Shown: in pieces, positions 17,159 through 24,128 of the stretch | Position numbering within the stretch: the stretch's first letter is position 1 | Layout: the number at the start of each line of letters is the position of its first letter | DNA from: Deltaproteobacteria bacterium | Lineage (GTDB): Bacteria > Desulfobacterota > Binatia > Binatales > Binataceae | Length of the DNA: 33,094 nt | Direction: 5' to 3' | Assembly: GCA_021801125.1 (NCBI GenBank) | Contig: JAJYYI010000017.1 | Location: 1 to 33,094 of the forward strand | Position numbers and translations under genes: made by a program | Notes under the pieces: model-generated | Seen by the model: the letters and a program-made list of their open reading frames with translations, nothing else | Database searches by the model: none | Told to the model about the DNA's origin: nothing

Positions 17159-17572
17159 GTGAAGCGTGTCAGCATAACTCTCTACGATGATATCGCGGCT
17201 GGCTTAGAGTGTTACCTCGACTCTCAGGAAGCTAGGCCCTCGGTGACAGCCGTAATTCAAACTGCGCTCCGCCGATTCCTCGCCGCCAAAGGGTACCTGA
17301 GGCCGGCGCCGCATCTAAGTGATGTTAGGGAGGGGCATAAGGCCTCCCTGCACGCCGAGCAATACAATCGCGGCGATATCAGTGACGCTCACCAGCTTCC
17401 CGACGCTTTTTCTCGTGACTTGACGACGCGAGCATGGAGTGAAGCTAATGGGTCCGTTCGGCTTCCGGGCTGCCTAACTCACCGGGGCCGGACGGTGACC
17501 TCCGAGGCGAAATCCCATAGGGGTCGCATACACGGGAACATTCGAAAGGTGGTGAGAGACGAGCACCACTAG
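17159..17572 (+). CDS. Ribbon-helix-helix (CopG-like) DNA-binding protein, orphan
   Basis: The first 46 residues have the ribbon-helix-helix layout: a short basic strand (KRVSITLYDDIAAGLECYL), a turn, and a second helix (SVTAVIQTALRRFLAAKGY). Such proteins usually bind DNA as dimers and repress their own operon, often an antitoxin gene. The remaining 90 residues are rich in Arg, His and Ser and match nothing I know. The start is GTG 17159. An in-frame TAA at 17150 rules out anything much earlier, though the spacing from AGGAGG (16 bases) is longer than ideal. No toxin-like partner follows, and the frame ends in a gene-poor stretch, so it may be a solitary regulator or the remnant of a larger unit. 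Confidence 0.55.
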   Translation: MKRVSITLYDDIAAGLECYLDSQEARPSVTAVIQTALRRFLAAKGYLRPAPHLSDVREGHKASLHAEQYNRGDISDAHQLPDAFSRDLTTRAWSEANGSVRLPGCLTHRGRTVTSEAKSHRGRIHGNIRKVVRDEHH

Positions 17573-18020
17573 GCGTCTCTGCTCCGTTGATAGCAGACTC
17601 GTCACGCATGTCGCGAAGCTTGGGCGCCGGGCACGGGGCGCGGCATAAAGCCTCTGCCGCGGGTCGGTTCCCGGAAAGGTGTGCCTTCAGAAGAGGCTGA
17701 AGGATACTGTTTTGTGACCTTAGAAGCGCTGCGAAATGCGTTTGCGATATTTCGCCGGCGACTTGCTCGCAGTTACCAAGCCGACAGAAGGTGCGGGAAC
17801 CGGTTGGCCTTCCGTTGCTGGCTTATCCCTTCCAAGAAACACTTCGGAGCAGCGCGAACAACGAGGCCACCTGCCGGACCATCTGGCACCAGCCTTCCTT
17901 TTCGTCTAGGTGCGCCGCAAGTACGTGCGGCGCAAGCCAGGCCTCGCAGAAGTCTGAGATAGGGAAGCTGACGAGCGTTGCCAACTGTGGTGTTTGGCAA
18001 CGCCCCAAGAAGCATCTGTT
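17573..18020. other. Gene-poor gap with one strong hairpin
   Basis: No supported gene. A perfect 7-bp hairpin, CCTTCAG / CTGAAGG with a 6-base loop, lies at 17684-17703. A TTTT follows only about six bases after the stem, so it is at best a weak terminator for the ribbon-helix-helix transcript. Short frames on both strands at 17680-18015 look like GC-bias shadows. Confidence 0.4.
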
Positions 18021-18521
18021 CTAGCTTTCCTCTTCCTCGCCGGGGGCTTGTTCAGGAACCTTTATGTACTCGTCGTGTGAAAGCTCTGTCGGCTCGGTCA
18101 TTGCCTCTGGGAGGTCCCATTGATGCGCGAAGGGTTCGTCGACCGTTCCTTCTCCGACCCGCCGGGCGTCGTTACGTTTCTGCTGGCAGTCTACGCAGTA
18201 CGTCGCGAAGGGCAGCGCTTTGAGGCGTTCAAGCGGAATCTCCTCGCCGCAGACCGCGCAGATTCCGTAGCGCCCCTGTTCGATTAGGTTAAACGCAAAG
18301 TCTATAGCCCGCAGCCGCGCCTCCGCTCGTTCGATCAGGCTAGCGTGGGTCTCGACGTCCGAGAGCGCGCGGGCCGCGTCGAGTTCGTCGCCCGGAGGTG
18401 GCAGGGCCTCCTGCTCTTGGGCGCTCCGGTATTGTTTTACCCGAGCCATGACGGCGCTTCTTTCATGCTCGAGCAGCTGTCGCAGCATCGCGACCCGTGG
18501 TTTTTTCGCCCGCTTCGTCAT
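18021..18521 (-). CDS. DksA/TraR-family zinc-finger protein
   Basis: DksA-like regulators reach into the RNA polymerase secondary channel and modulate initiation, often with ppGpp. Seen: an N-terminal coiled coil (from about residue 8) whose tip contains DELDAA, matching the DxxDxA tip that DksA uses; a C4 zinc finger CAVCGEEIPLERLKALPFATYC followed by VDC; and a 50-residue acidic tail. ATG 18521 is chosen because TTGGGGA lies about 6 bases upstream; the frame is open to 18665 without similarity. Length is 166 aa. A second family member with a shorter tail is at 29152-29604. It is divergent from the broken deacylase gene. Confidence 0.88.
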   Translation of the reverse strand: MTKRAKKPRVAMLRQLLEHERSAVMARVKQYRSAQEQEALPPPGDELDAARALSDVETHASLIERAEARLRAIDFAFNLIEQGRYGICAVCGEEIPLERLKALPFATYCVDCQQKRNDARRVGEGTVDEPFAHQWDLPEAMTEPTELSHDEYIKVPEQAPGEEEES

Positions 18522-18855
18522 TGGAATCCCCAAACCGTTAATTAACTTCTCTTCGAATACACAGCAAGCAACGTGCCGTGCGTAGGCCGCGCAACTAATG
18601 CGCCTTTGGCTATTTTTGTGGCCAAGCGCGCCAGAAATCGCAGGCGCTGCGGCCCAGAGAACCACTCGAAGGGGTGGCGCTGAAAGCCACGTTCTTCGAA
18701 TGCAGTTGAATCAGTACCACGTCCCTCTCTTCCCTTTTTGCATCCGGCGCGGGCTTGCTGAACGCGCCGCGTTCGTGGAAACCCCGACAGCGCTCACGCA
18801 GGAGCACAAATATTGCGGTCTTAGCTGCCCTAGCCTAAGAGGGAGATGACGTCGT
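18522..18855. other. Divergent intergenic region
   Basis: Lies between the minus-strand DksA-like gene and the plus-strand deacylase remnant, so it should hold both promoters. I see an inverted repeat TTGGC/GCCAA around a T-rich centre near 18606-18625 and a CCAC/GTGG hairpin near 18660-18678. No -35/-10 pair could be assigned with confidence. Confidence 0.35.
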
Positions 18856-19218
18856 ATGGCCCCGCTCAAAGCGCTTGAGAGCTATCTCAAGGAAAACGGG
18901 ATCCATTATGAGGTAATCAGGTAGGCGGGGAGGTTCACCGCGCAGGAATTGGCCGCAGTCGAAGGTGTCACTGTCGTAGAGCAGGCCAAGGTAGTGATGC
19001 GAAGCGGGTATGAACTCCTGATGATTGCGCTGTCGGCGCCCTATCACGTCGACCTGAACAGGGCCCAAGCAGTCACTGACAAAGTCGACCTTGCGCTCGC
19101 CGATGAATCGGAGTTCGCGAGCGTCCTTCCGGATTGCAAACCTGGCGTGATGCCGCCGTTCGGAAACTGCTACGGCCTAGCAGTGTGGGTGAACGAATCG
19201 CTGACCCGTGACGAGTAA
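18856..19218 (+). pseudogene. YbaK/ProX-type aminoacyl-tRNA deacylase with in-frame amber stop
   Basis: The frame from ATG 18856 (preceded by GAGGGAG) reads a typical start, MAPLKALESYLKENGIHYEV, then IR and TAG (18922-18924). It continues in the same frame with AGRFTAQELAAVEGVTVVEQ and family-like sequence to the TAA at 19216. The domain hydrolyses mischarged aminoacyl-tRNA (YbaK, prolyl-tRNA editing). Apart from the single TAG it is intact in length (120 codons) and keeps AKVVMR and PFGNCYG-type motifs. TAG is an ordinary stop for RNase J, FtsK, LolA and the second DksA-like gene in this window, so recoding is unlikely. A recent nonsense mutation, a sequencing error, or restart at TTG 18949 are the options. 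Confidence 0.7.
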
Positions 19219-19404
19219 ATCGTCTTCAACGCCTGCTCTCATTCCAAAGCTATCCGGATAAAGTACGCTGACTTTGCCCGCTCGGCCCGTCCAAAGGTGG
19301 CGCTGATGTGGGCGGAGGCGTCGGGAGCCTGACCGAAAAGCCGCTGGCGCTCCCGTCTCTGCGGCTGGGTCCTCATTTGGGATGGGCATTGGGCGATTCG
19401 CCGT

Positions 19405-19986
19405 TTATGGGGAAGCCGACGCAGAGGCTTGAGGGCTCGCTGCCGGCTGAGGAGCTAGGTGCTGCAACCAGTAACGAGTCAAGGAGTCGCGCTTTGATTG
19501 ATACGCTTGCTTGACCTGGGGCGGCACGTAATTAAGCAGCGTTTCGGTGTAGTATAGCACCTGCGGAGCTAGTTCAGATCCGCGCAACAGAGCCGCGTCG
19601 GCCGGCATCGTCGCGGTTAGCAACATCAACAAGAGCCCGCATATGACGCCCGAGATCGCCGCCCCGAAGGCCATCCCGCCTAACCGATCCAGCCAGCCCA
19701 GGTTGATTGTTTCCGCCACCCGCATCAGCATATGGCCCACCGCCTCGACGATCACGAAGACGGTCGTGAACGCCACCGCGTAGCCTAGGGCGTCTGCCAC
19801 GGTGGTGCTGACCGCGGAAACCCACGTCTGAATGAGGTGCCCCACTTCGCCATAGTAGAGCAGCGCCACGTAAATGCCCGCCACCAGCGACACCAGCGTC
19901 GTGGCCATCCGCAAGATGCCCCGTAAAAGGCCGTAAATCCCCCCAACGGCGATGATCCCGACGGTCACGATGTCGAGCCAGTTCAT
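19405..19986 (-). CDS. cvpA: CvpA-family inner-membrane protein
   Basis: Integral membrane protein of the CvpA family, linked in E. coli to colicin V production and envelope stress tolerance. The N-terminus MNWLDIVTVGIIAVGGIYGL is the family hallmark, followed by three more hydrophobic helices (around residues 25-50, 60-85 and 100-125) and a soluble tail ending in Ala/Ser/Pro-rich repeats (PAASPQASASASP). ATG 19986 is chosen because the family starts there; the frame remains open upstream to 20133 without similarity. Length is 193 aa. It lies downstream of rpsU on the same strand, separated by about 470 bp. Confidence 0.9.
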   Translation of the reverse strand: MNWLDIVTVGIIAVGGIYGLLRGILRMATTLVSLVAGIYVALLYYGEVGHLIQTWVSAVSTTVADALGYAVAFTTVFVIVEAVGHMLMRVAETINLGWLDRLGGMAFGAAISGVICGLLLMLLTATMPADAALLRGSELAPQVLYYTETLLNYVPPQVKQAYQSKRDSLTRYWLQHLAPQPAASPQASASASP

Positions 19987-20458
19987 GGCGCTGAATTCCG
20001 GCCCCCTATCGCGAGCCTCTGCGGTTTCGCATACAAGATCCCCCCTTTCAACTCGCCGCAACTGCGGGCCATGGCACCCCACAAGCCACTTTGGGCTCCC
20101 GGCTTGCCCTTGCCTCACGATCTCACGACCCAACGCGTGGGGCGGCGCGTTGGAACCTTCCAGCGGTTAACCGACGCCAGCAGCGGACACATCGAGAGTC
20201 AACGCATCTTCGGCCGCACGGGCAACGCTGCCGCTCAAAGGACCCGAAGCCCGACAAACGCTCGGCAGCGCGGAGCGTGGACCCAGCGACCGCGACGCTT
20301 GGCGCCCGCACAATCGCCGCGGACGCGCGCCGCAGGCCGCCGACCGGGGCCTTCGACAAAGGTCCACTGGTTCTAGTTTTGCCCCCGCACGCGAGGACGA
20401 GACTAACGACAAAGACGCTCAGCCAAAAATCGCGGTGCGCCAAAGCTCGCCAGGCAAG
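19987..20458. other. Gap between rpsU and cvpA with a possible lipoprotein start
   Basis: On the minus strand, TTG 20443 begins a frame whose first 20 residues look like a lipoprotein signal (MAHRDFWLSVFVVSLVLACG, with lipobox LVLAC). The rest of this frame (to 20123) is low-complexity and Arg/Cys-rich. In a second minus frame the segment ending at 20167 reads more normally (VARAAEDALTLDVSAAGVG). A frameshifted lipoprotein gene is possible but weakly supported. A 6-bp hairpin CTG-loop element follows the rpsU stop. Confidence 0.3.
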
Positions 20459-20656
20459 CTACATTGCGCTGGCGCGACGGCGCTTCTGCTCTTTGCGGCG
20501 CCGACGCTGAGCGTCAGATCGTTTACGCTTGCGCCGCACGCTGGGTTTTTCGTAGAACGAGCGCTTTTTCATCTCCTTGAATACTCCCTCTTTCGCTAAC
20601 TTGCGCTTAAGCACGCGCATCGCCTGATCGAGGGAGCCTTCAACCCTTATTTCCAT
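20459..20656 (-). CDS. rpsU: Small ribosomal subunit protein S21 (bS21)
   Basis: Component of the 30S subunit near the anti-Shine-Dalgarno end of 16S rRNA. The 65-residue length and very basic composition are normal. The sequence has the family signature [20 protein letters not shown], then [16 protein letters not shown] and an Arg/Lys tail. AAGGAGG lies immediately upstream of ATG 20656 with only 3-4 bases of spacing, a strong but tight ribosome-binding site. It is not next to dnaG/rpoD as in E. coli; cvpA is the next gene downstream. Confidence 0.96.
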   Translation of the reverse strand: MEIRVEGSLDQAMRVLKRKLAKEGVFKEMKKRSFYEKPSVRRKRKRSDAQRRRRKEQKRRRASAM

Positions 20657-20837
20657 AAACCTCCTTGTCTGCTTGCTCGCCTACGTCTTAAGCTCTCTGC
20701 CCGAAACGGACCAACAATGTCGATAATCTCGCCGAGGTCATGCACTTCGAGCCGACCGGCCCACGTCTATAAGCTGCGTGATCGCGGTCGTTGGTGTAAA
20801 AGAAATAAGCGATGCCTTTTTTAAACTCGATCAACTT

Positions 20838-20867
20838 CTAGCATGCATCGGTTCGGTGTGCATCTAG
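20838..20867. promoter_or_regulatory. Long inverted repeat upstream of the SDR gene
   Basis: Arms CTAGCATGCA (20838-20847) and TGCATCTAG (20859-20867) pair over nine bases with one bulged C, around an 11-base centre. The dyad ends about 50 bp before the SDR start, where a dimeric repressor (for example TetR type) would bind. No regulator gene is adjacent. Confidence 0.4.
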
Positions 20868-20916
20868 TGGCGAACTACGACTAACGGCCGCCTTGGCGGA
20901 AATAAAGGAAAGAAGA

Positions 20917-21687
20917 ATGGACTTAGGTCTAGCCGGAAAAGCGGTACTCATCAGCGGCGCCAGCCGCGGCCTCGGTCGCGCAATCGCGCTGGCGTTCGCC
21001 GAGGAAGGCGCGCGGCTGAGCCTGTGCGCTCGGGGCGCCGACGTTCTCTCTCAATTCGGGGACGAACTCAAAGGGCGCGGATGCGAAGTGCTGTGCGAGC
21101 CGGTCGACGTTACTTCGTTAGCGCAGGCGGGAGATTGGGTAAAGAAAAGCGTTGACCGCTTCGGCACGGTTGATGTGCTGGTTAATAATGCCGGCGGCGC
21201 CAAGCCGGGATCGCTATCCGAGCTTTCGCAAGCAGGATGGCACGAGGCGTTCGAGCTGAATTTTTTCTCCGCCGTAGCGCTCTCGCGCCTTTGCGCGGCC
21301 GAGATGGAGAAGCATAGGTCAGGCGCAATAATCAATATCAGCTCGATCTACGGGCGCGAGGCGGGCGGTCCACCCTCTTATAACGCCTCGAAGGCAGCGC
21401 TAATCTCGCTCACCAAGATGCTCGCGCGGGAGTTGGCGCCCAAGGGGATCCGTGTTAACTCGATAGCGCCCGGCTCGATTCTCTACCCTGGCGGGTCATG
21501 GGAGCGACGCTTTAAGGCGGACCCCGCGTTCGAGCGCGACTTTATCGCACACGACTTTCCAGCCGGTCGGCTAGGCCGCCCAGAAGAAGTGGCCTACCCG
21601 ACGGTGTTTCTGGCCTCCGAGAGGGCAAGCTGGATAGCCGGCGCATGCCTGCCAGTGGATGGGGCGCAGGGTCGTTCATTGATTTAA
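20917..21687 (+). CDS. Short-chain dehydrogenase/reductase (FabG-like)
   Basis: NAD(P)-dependent classical SDR, acting on a hydroxyl/keto group. Seen: the nucleotide-binding glycine motif GASRGLGRA near residues 13-21, VNNAGG, and the catalytic tetrad region with NISSIYGREAGGPPSYNASK, where Ser, Tyr and Lys are in the expected YxxxK arrangement. The RVNSIAPGSI segment and C-terminal LPVDGAQG are also present. Length is 256 aa, standard. ATG 20917 follows AAAGGA by 7 bases. FabG is a close relative, but the gene is not in a fatty-acid cluster and the substrate is unknown. An inverted repeat just upstream suggests it is regulated on its own. Confidence 0.9.
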   Translation: MDLGLAGKAVLISGASRGLGRAIALAFAEEGARLSLCARGADVLSQFGDELKGRGCEVLCEPVDVTSLAQAGDWVKKSVDRFGTVDVLVNNAGGAKPGSLSELSQAGWHEAFELNFFSAVALSRLCAAEMEKHRSGAIINISSIYGREAGGPPSYNASKAALISLTKMLARELAPKGIRVNSIAPGSILYPGGSWERRFKADPAFERDFIAHDFPAGRLGRPEEVAYPTVFLASERASWIAGACLPVDGAQGRSLI

Positions 21688-21802
21688 TCGGCGCTGGTCT
21701 CGCGTCCAGAGGAGGGAACGGAATTGCCGATTATTAATTCGTTGAGCACGCGCCGTGCGTGCGCGCGGGCTTGCGGCGGGGTCAGCCTGAGCAACAGCCA
21801 AC

Positions 21803-22222
21803 CTAAAAAGGAATATCTTCGTCCTCCAGCGCGGGGCCGATATCTCCGCCAGACGCAGCTGGTTCAGTCGGTTCTTCCTGTTCAGCGCCGCGGCGGCCAC
21901 CAAGGAACTGGATACGCTGCGCGATAATCTCCGTTCTATAACGCTTGCCGCTTCCGTCCTTGGCCTCGTACTCACGGGTCGAGATACGCCCCTCGACGTA
22001 CGCTTGGCGGCCTTTTTTTAGGTACTGACTGCAAAGCTCCGCCTGCTTGCCGAAGACGACAATATTATGCCAATCCGTGCGTTCCTGTCGCTGGCCGGCG
22101 CGATCGGTGTAGGTGTCCGTTGTCGCGAGCCCGAAACTGGCGACCGGTTGCCCGGAAGGCAGATAGCGCAGCTCAGGATCCCGACCCAGGTTCCCGATGA
22201 GAATGACCTTATTAACTGACAT
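21803..22222 (-). CDS. ssb: Single-stranded DNA-binding protein
   Basis: Binds and protects single-stranded DNA in replication and repair. The N-terminal OB-fold runs to about residue 110 with [35 protein letters not shown] and [17 protein letters not shown] short linker leads to the acidic C-terminal tip LEDEDIPF, the conserved peptide that recruits partner proteins. Length is 139 aa, on the short side because the linker is brief. ATG 22222 has GGGGGA about 8 bases upstream. A dyad (22245-22255) lies just upstream and could be a control site. It is convergent with the SDR gene and divergent from RNase J. Confidence 0.97.
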   Translation of the reverse strand: MSVNKVILIGNLGRDPELRYLPSGQPVASFGLATTDTYTDRAGQRQERTDWHNIVVFGKQAELCSQYLKKGRQAYVEGRISTREYEAKDGSGKRYRTEIIAQRIQFLGGRRGAEQEEPTEPAASGGDIGPALEDEDIPF

Positions 22223-22244
22223 TGGTTATTCCCCCATCTTAACC

Positions 22245-22255
22245 TAGCCTAGGGA
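22245..22255. promoter_or_regulatory. 11-bp dyad upstream of ssb
   Basis: CCTAGCCTAGG is a perfect dyad around a single C, about 22 bp before the ssb start. SSB is often damage-inducible, but this does not match a LexA box that I recognise. Confidence 0.3.
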
Positions 22256-22386
22256 GCTTTCTGGCGCGATTCGGTAGCGACCAAACGGCGCGATCGGCAG
22301 CGGCATAAGACGGCTCACAGCGCCACGGCCGTACTTTACCAGCGAAAATTCCGTTTGGCGAGCTTTAAGCGGAATCACTCGCGCTG

Positions 22387-22415
22387 TTTACGCCCTTGCT
22401 CGCTTCTAGCATAAT
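22387..22415 (+). promoter_or_regulatory. Sigma-70-like promoter of RNase J
   Basis: TTTACG (22387-22392), a 17-bp spacer and CATAAT (22410-22415, 5 of 6 consensus) predict a start near 22422. That leaves about 40 bases of leader before ATG 22462 and rules out the upstream TTG at 22396 as the main start. Confidence 0.5.
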
Positions 22416-22461
22416 CTCGGACCAAGAACGGCGCGATCCCGGGCGAGTCGGCCGATATCTC

Positions 22462-24120
22462 ATGGGGCACAACTCCAACCAAGATGTAAAGCTGTCGGCC
22501 CTCGGAGGCTTGGGCGAAATTGGCCTTAACATGCTGGTGCTGGAGTGCGCGGGCCAAGCCTTGGTGATCGACGCCGGCCTGTCGTTCCCGCAAGAACGGG
22601 TGTTGGGAATCGAGACCATCGTCCCGCGCCTGACCTACCTTGAGCGCGCCGCGCCTGAGATCCTTGGACTCATCCTCACTCACGGGCATGAAGATCATAT
22701 CGGCGCTGTACCGTTTCTCCTCAACCGCTTTAACGCGCCGATTTACGGTGACGAACTGGCGCTCGGTTTTCTAAGGCGTCGGTTGGTTGAGCGCGCCATC
22801 ACCGCGGACTTGCATCGCGTGGTGCCGTACCAGCGCTTGGAACTCGGCCCCTTCGCGCTTGAGTTCATACCGGTAACCCATTCGGTGCCGGGCTCCTTCG
22901 CGCTTGCGATAGAAACTCCTGCCGGCCTGATCGTTCATAGCGGTGACTTCAAGATTGACGATTCACCCGTCGACGGCAGGCCCTTTGACCGCGGAGCATT
23001 CGGCAAGCTTGGAGAACGCGGCGTTACCCTTCTGCTTTCCGACTCAACCAACGCCGAACAGCCCGGGCGCACGCCATCGGAAAGCTCGTTGCGCAGTGTG
23101 CTTAAGGAGCTGGTTGCACGCGCTAAAGGCAAGGTCTTCCTTTCGATTTTTTCGTCCCATCTGTACCGTATCAAACAGCTCGCCGAGGCCTCGCGAGACA
23201 GCGGACGCAGCATGGCCGCGCTGGGCCGCCGCATGGCCGAAAGCTTGCGACTCGGGCTCGAATTCGGCCACCTCGATGAAGTGGCGGGCACCCTGGTCGA
23301 CACGGAAGAGGCCGCGTTTTATCCGCCCCATCGGATTGCCTACCTAGCCGCCGGCAGCCAGGGCGAGCCGTTGTCGGCGATGGTCAAGATCGCCCATGAT
23401 TCCCATCCGTACGTCCGGATTCAGCCCGGCGACATGGTGTTGTTGTCGTCGCGCTTCATCCCGGGCAACGAGCGCGCTATCCATGCGCTGATCAACCAAC
23501 TCTTCCGGCGCGGCGCCGACGTCTATTACGAGACGGTAGCGCCGGTCCACGTTTCGGGCCATGCTAGCCGCGAGGAGTTGGCTGAGTTGCTAACGCTAAC
23601 GCGCCCACGCTACTTCGTTCCGATCCACGGTGAATATCGCCACCTACTGCGCCATCGGGCGCTGGCGATCGAATGCGGCGTAGCAGAGGAAAACGCCCTG
23701 TTGCTGGAAAACGGCGACAGCATAACGATGAGTGCCGGAAAGCTTGCCCGCGGCGGACGCGTCGAAAGCGGGCGCCTGATGGTCTGCGGCGGTGAACCGA
23801 TCGACGATGCACTTCTCAAGCAACGGCAAGCGCTGGCTCGCCACGGGGCTCTGGTGCTGGTGCTGGCGGTTTCACGCGCCACCGGCAAGGTGGTTGCCGG
23901 TCCGGACATCCTTTCGCAGGGCTTGACCTTAGGCGACGGCTCCTCGATGCCCATTCAGGCCGCGCGCGCCGAAGTGGCCAGCCGGCTCGCGGGCATGGAC
24001 ACCCGGCTCAGGACGTCTACGGATCAACTCAAGGCCGAATTGGAGCGGACGTTGCGCTCATACCTCCGCAGCCAGCTGGGACAAAGCCCGGTGGTGATGT
24101 CGTGCGTGGTCGAGGTATAG
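22462..24120 (+). CDS. rnj: Ribonuclease J
   Basis: Metallo-beta-lactamase/beta-CASP nuclease with 5'-to-3' exo- and endonucleolytic activity in RNA maturation and decay. The zinc motif is HGHEDHIG at 74-81, with other ligands in VTHSVPGSFALAI and the GDFKID segment. beta-CASP features include the SDSTNAEQPGRTPSE stretch and the SRFIPGNE and VHVSGHASREEL segments. PIHGEYRHLLRH near residue 390 is a hallmark of RNase J. Length is 552 aa, the normal size. ATG 22462 starts just before the conserved VKLSALGGLGEIGLN. The stop TAG lies 8 bases before the chosen ftsK start. RNase J rather than RNase E as the main decay enzyme is common in deltaproteobacteria-like lineages. Confidence 0.93.
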   Translation: MGHNSNQDVKLSALGGLGEIGLNMLVLECAGQALVIDAGLSFPQERVLGIETIVPRLTYLERAAPEILGLILTHGHEDHIGAVPFLLNRFNAPIYGDELALGFLRRRLVERAITADLHRVVPYQRLELGPFALEFIPVTHSVPGSFALAIETPAGLIVHSGDFKIDDSPVDGRPFDRGAFGKLGERGVTLLLSDSTNAEQPGRTPSESSLRSVLKELVARAKGKVFLSIFSSHLYRIKQLAEASRDSGRSMAALGRRMAESLRLGLEFGHLDEVAGTLVDTEEAAFYPPHRIAYLAAGSQGEPLSAMVKIAHDSHPYVRIQPGDMVLLSSRFIPGNERAIHALINQLFRRGADVYYETVAPVHVSGHASREELAELLTLTRPRYFVPIHGEYRHLLRHRALAIECGVAEENALLLENGDSITMSAGKLARGGRVESGRLMVCGGEPIDDALLKQRQALARHGALVLVLAVSRATGKVVAGPDILSQGLTLGDGSSMPIQAARAEVASRLAGMDTRLRTSTDQLKAELERTLRSYLRSQLGQSPVVMSCVVEV

Positions 24121-24128
24121 GTCCCCGG

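Noticed and set aside
18922-18924. Amber codon read as pyrrolysine or another recoded residue
   Set aside because: TAG ends RNase J, FtsK, LolA and the second DksA-like gene in this window, and the site is not at a known active position.
21724-21927. TTG-started frame preceded by an excellent AGAGGAGGG sequence
   Set aside because: It runs antisense through the conserved C-terminal part of ssb and the product has no protein-like pattern; the purine run is probably chance.
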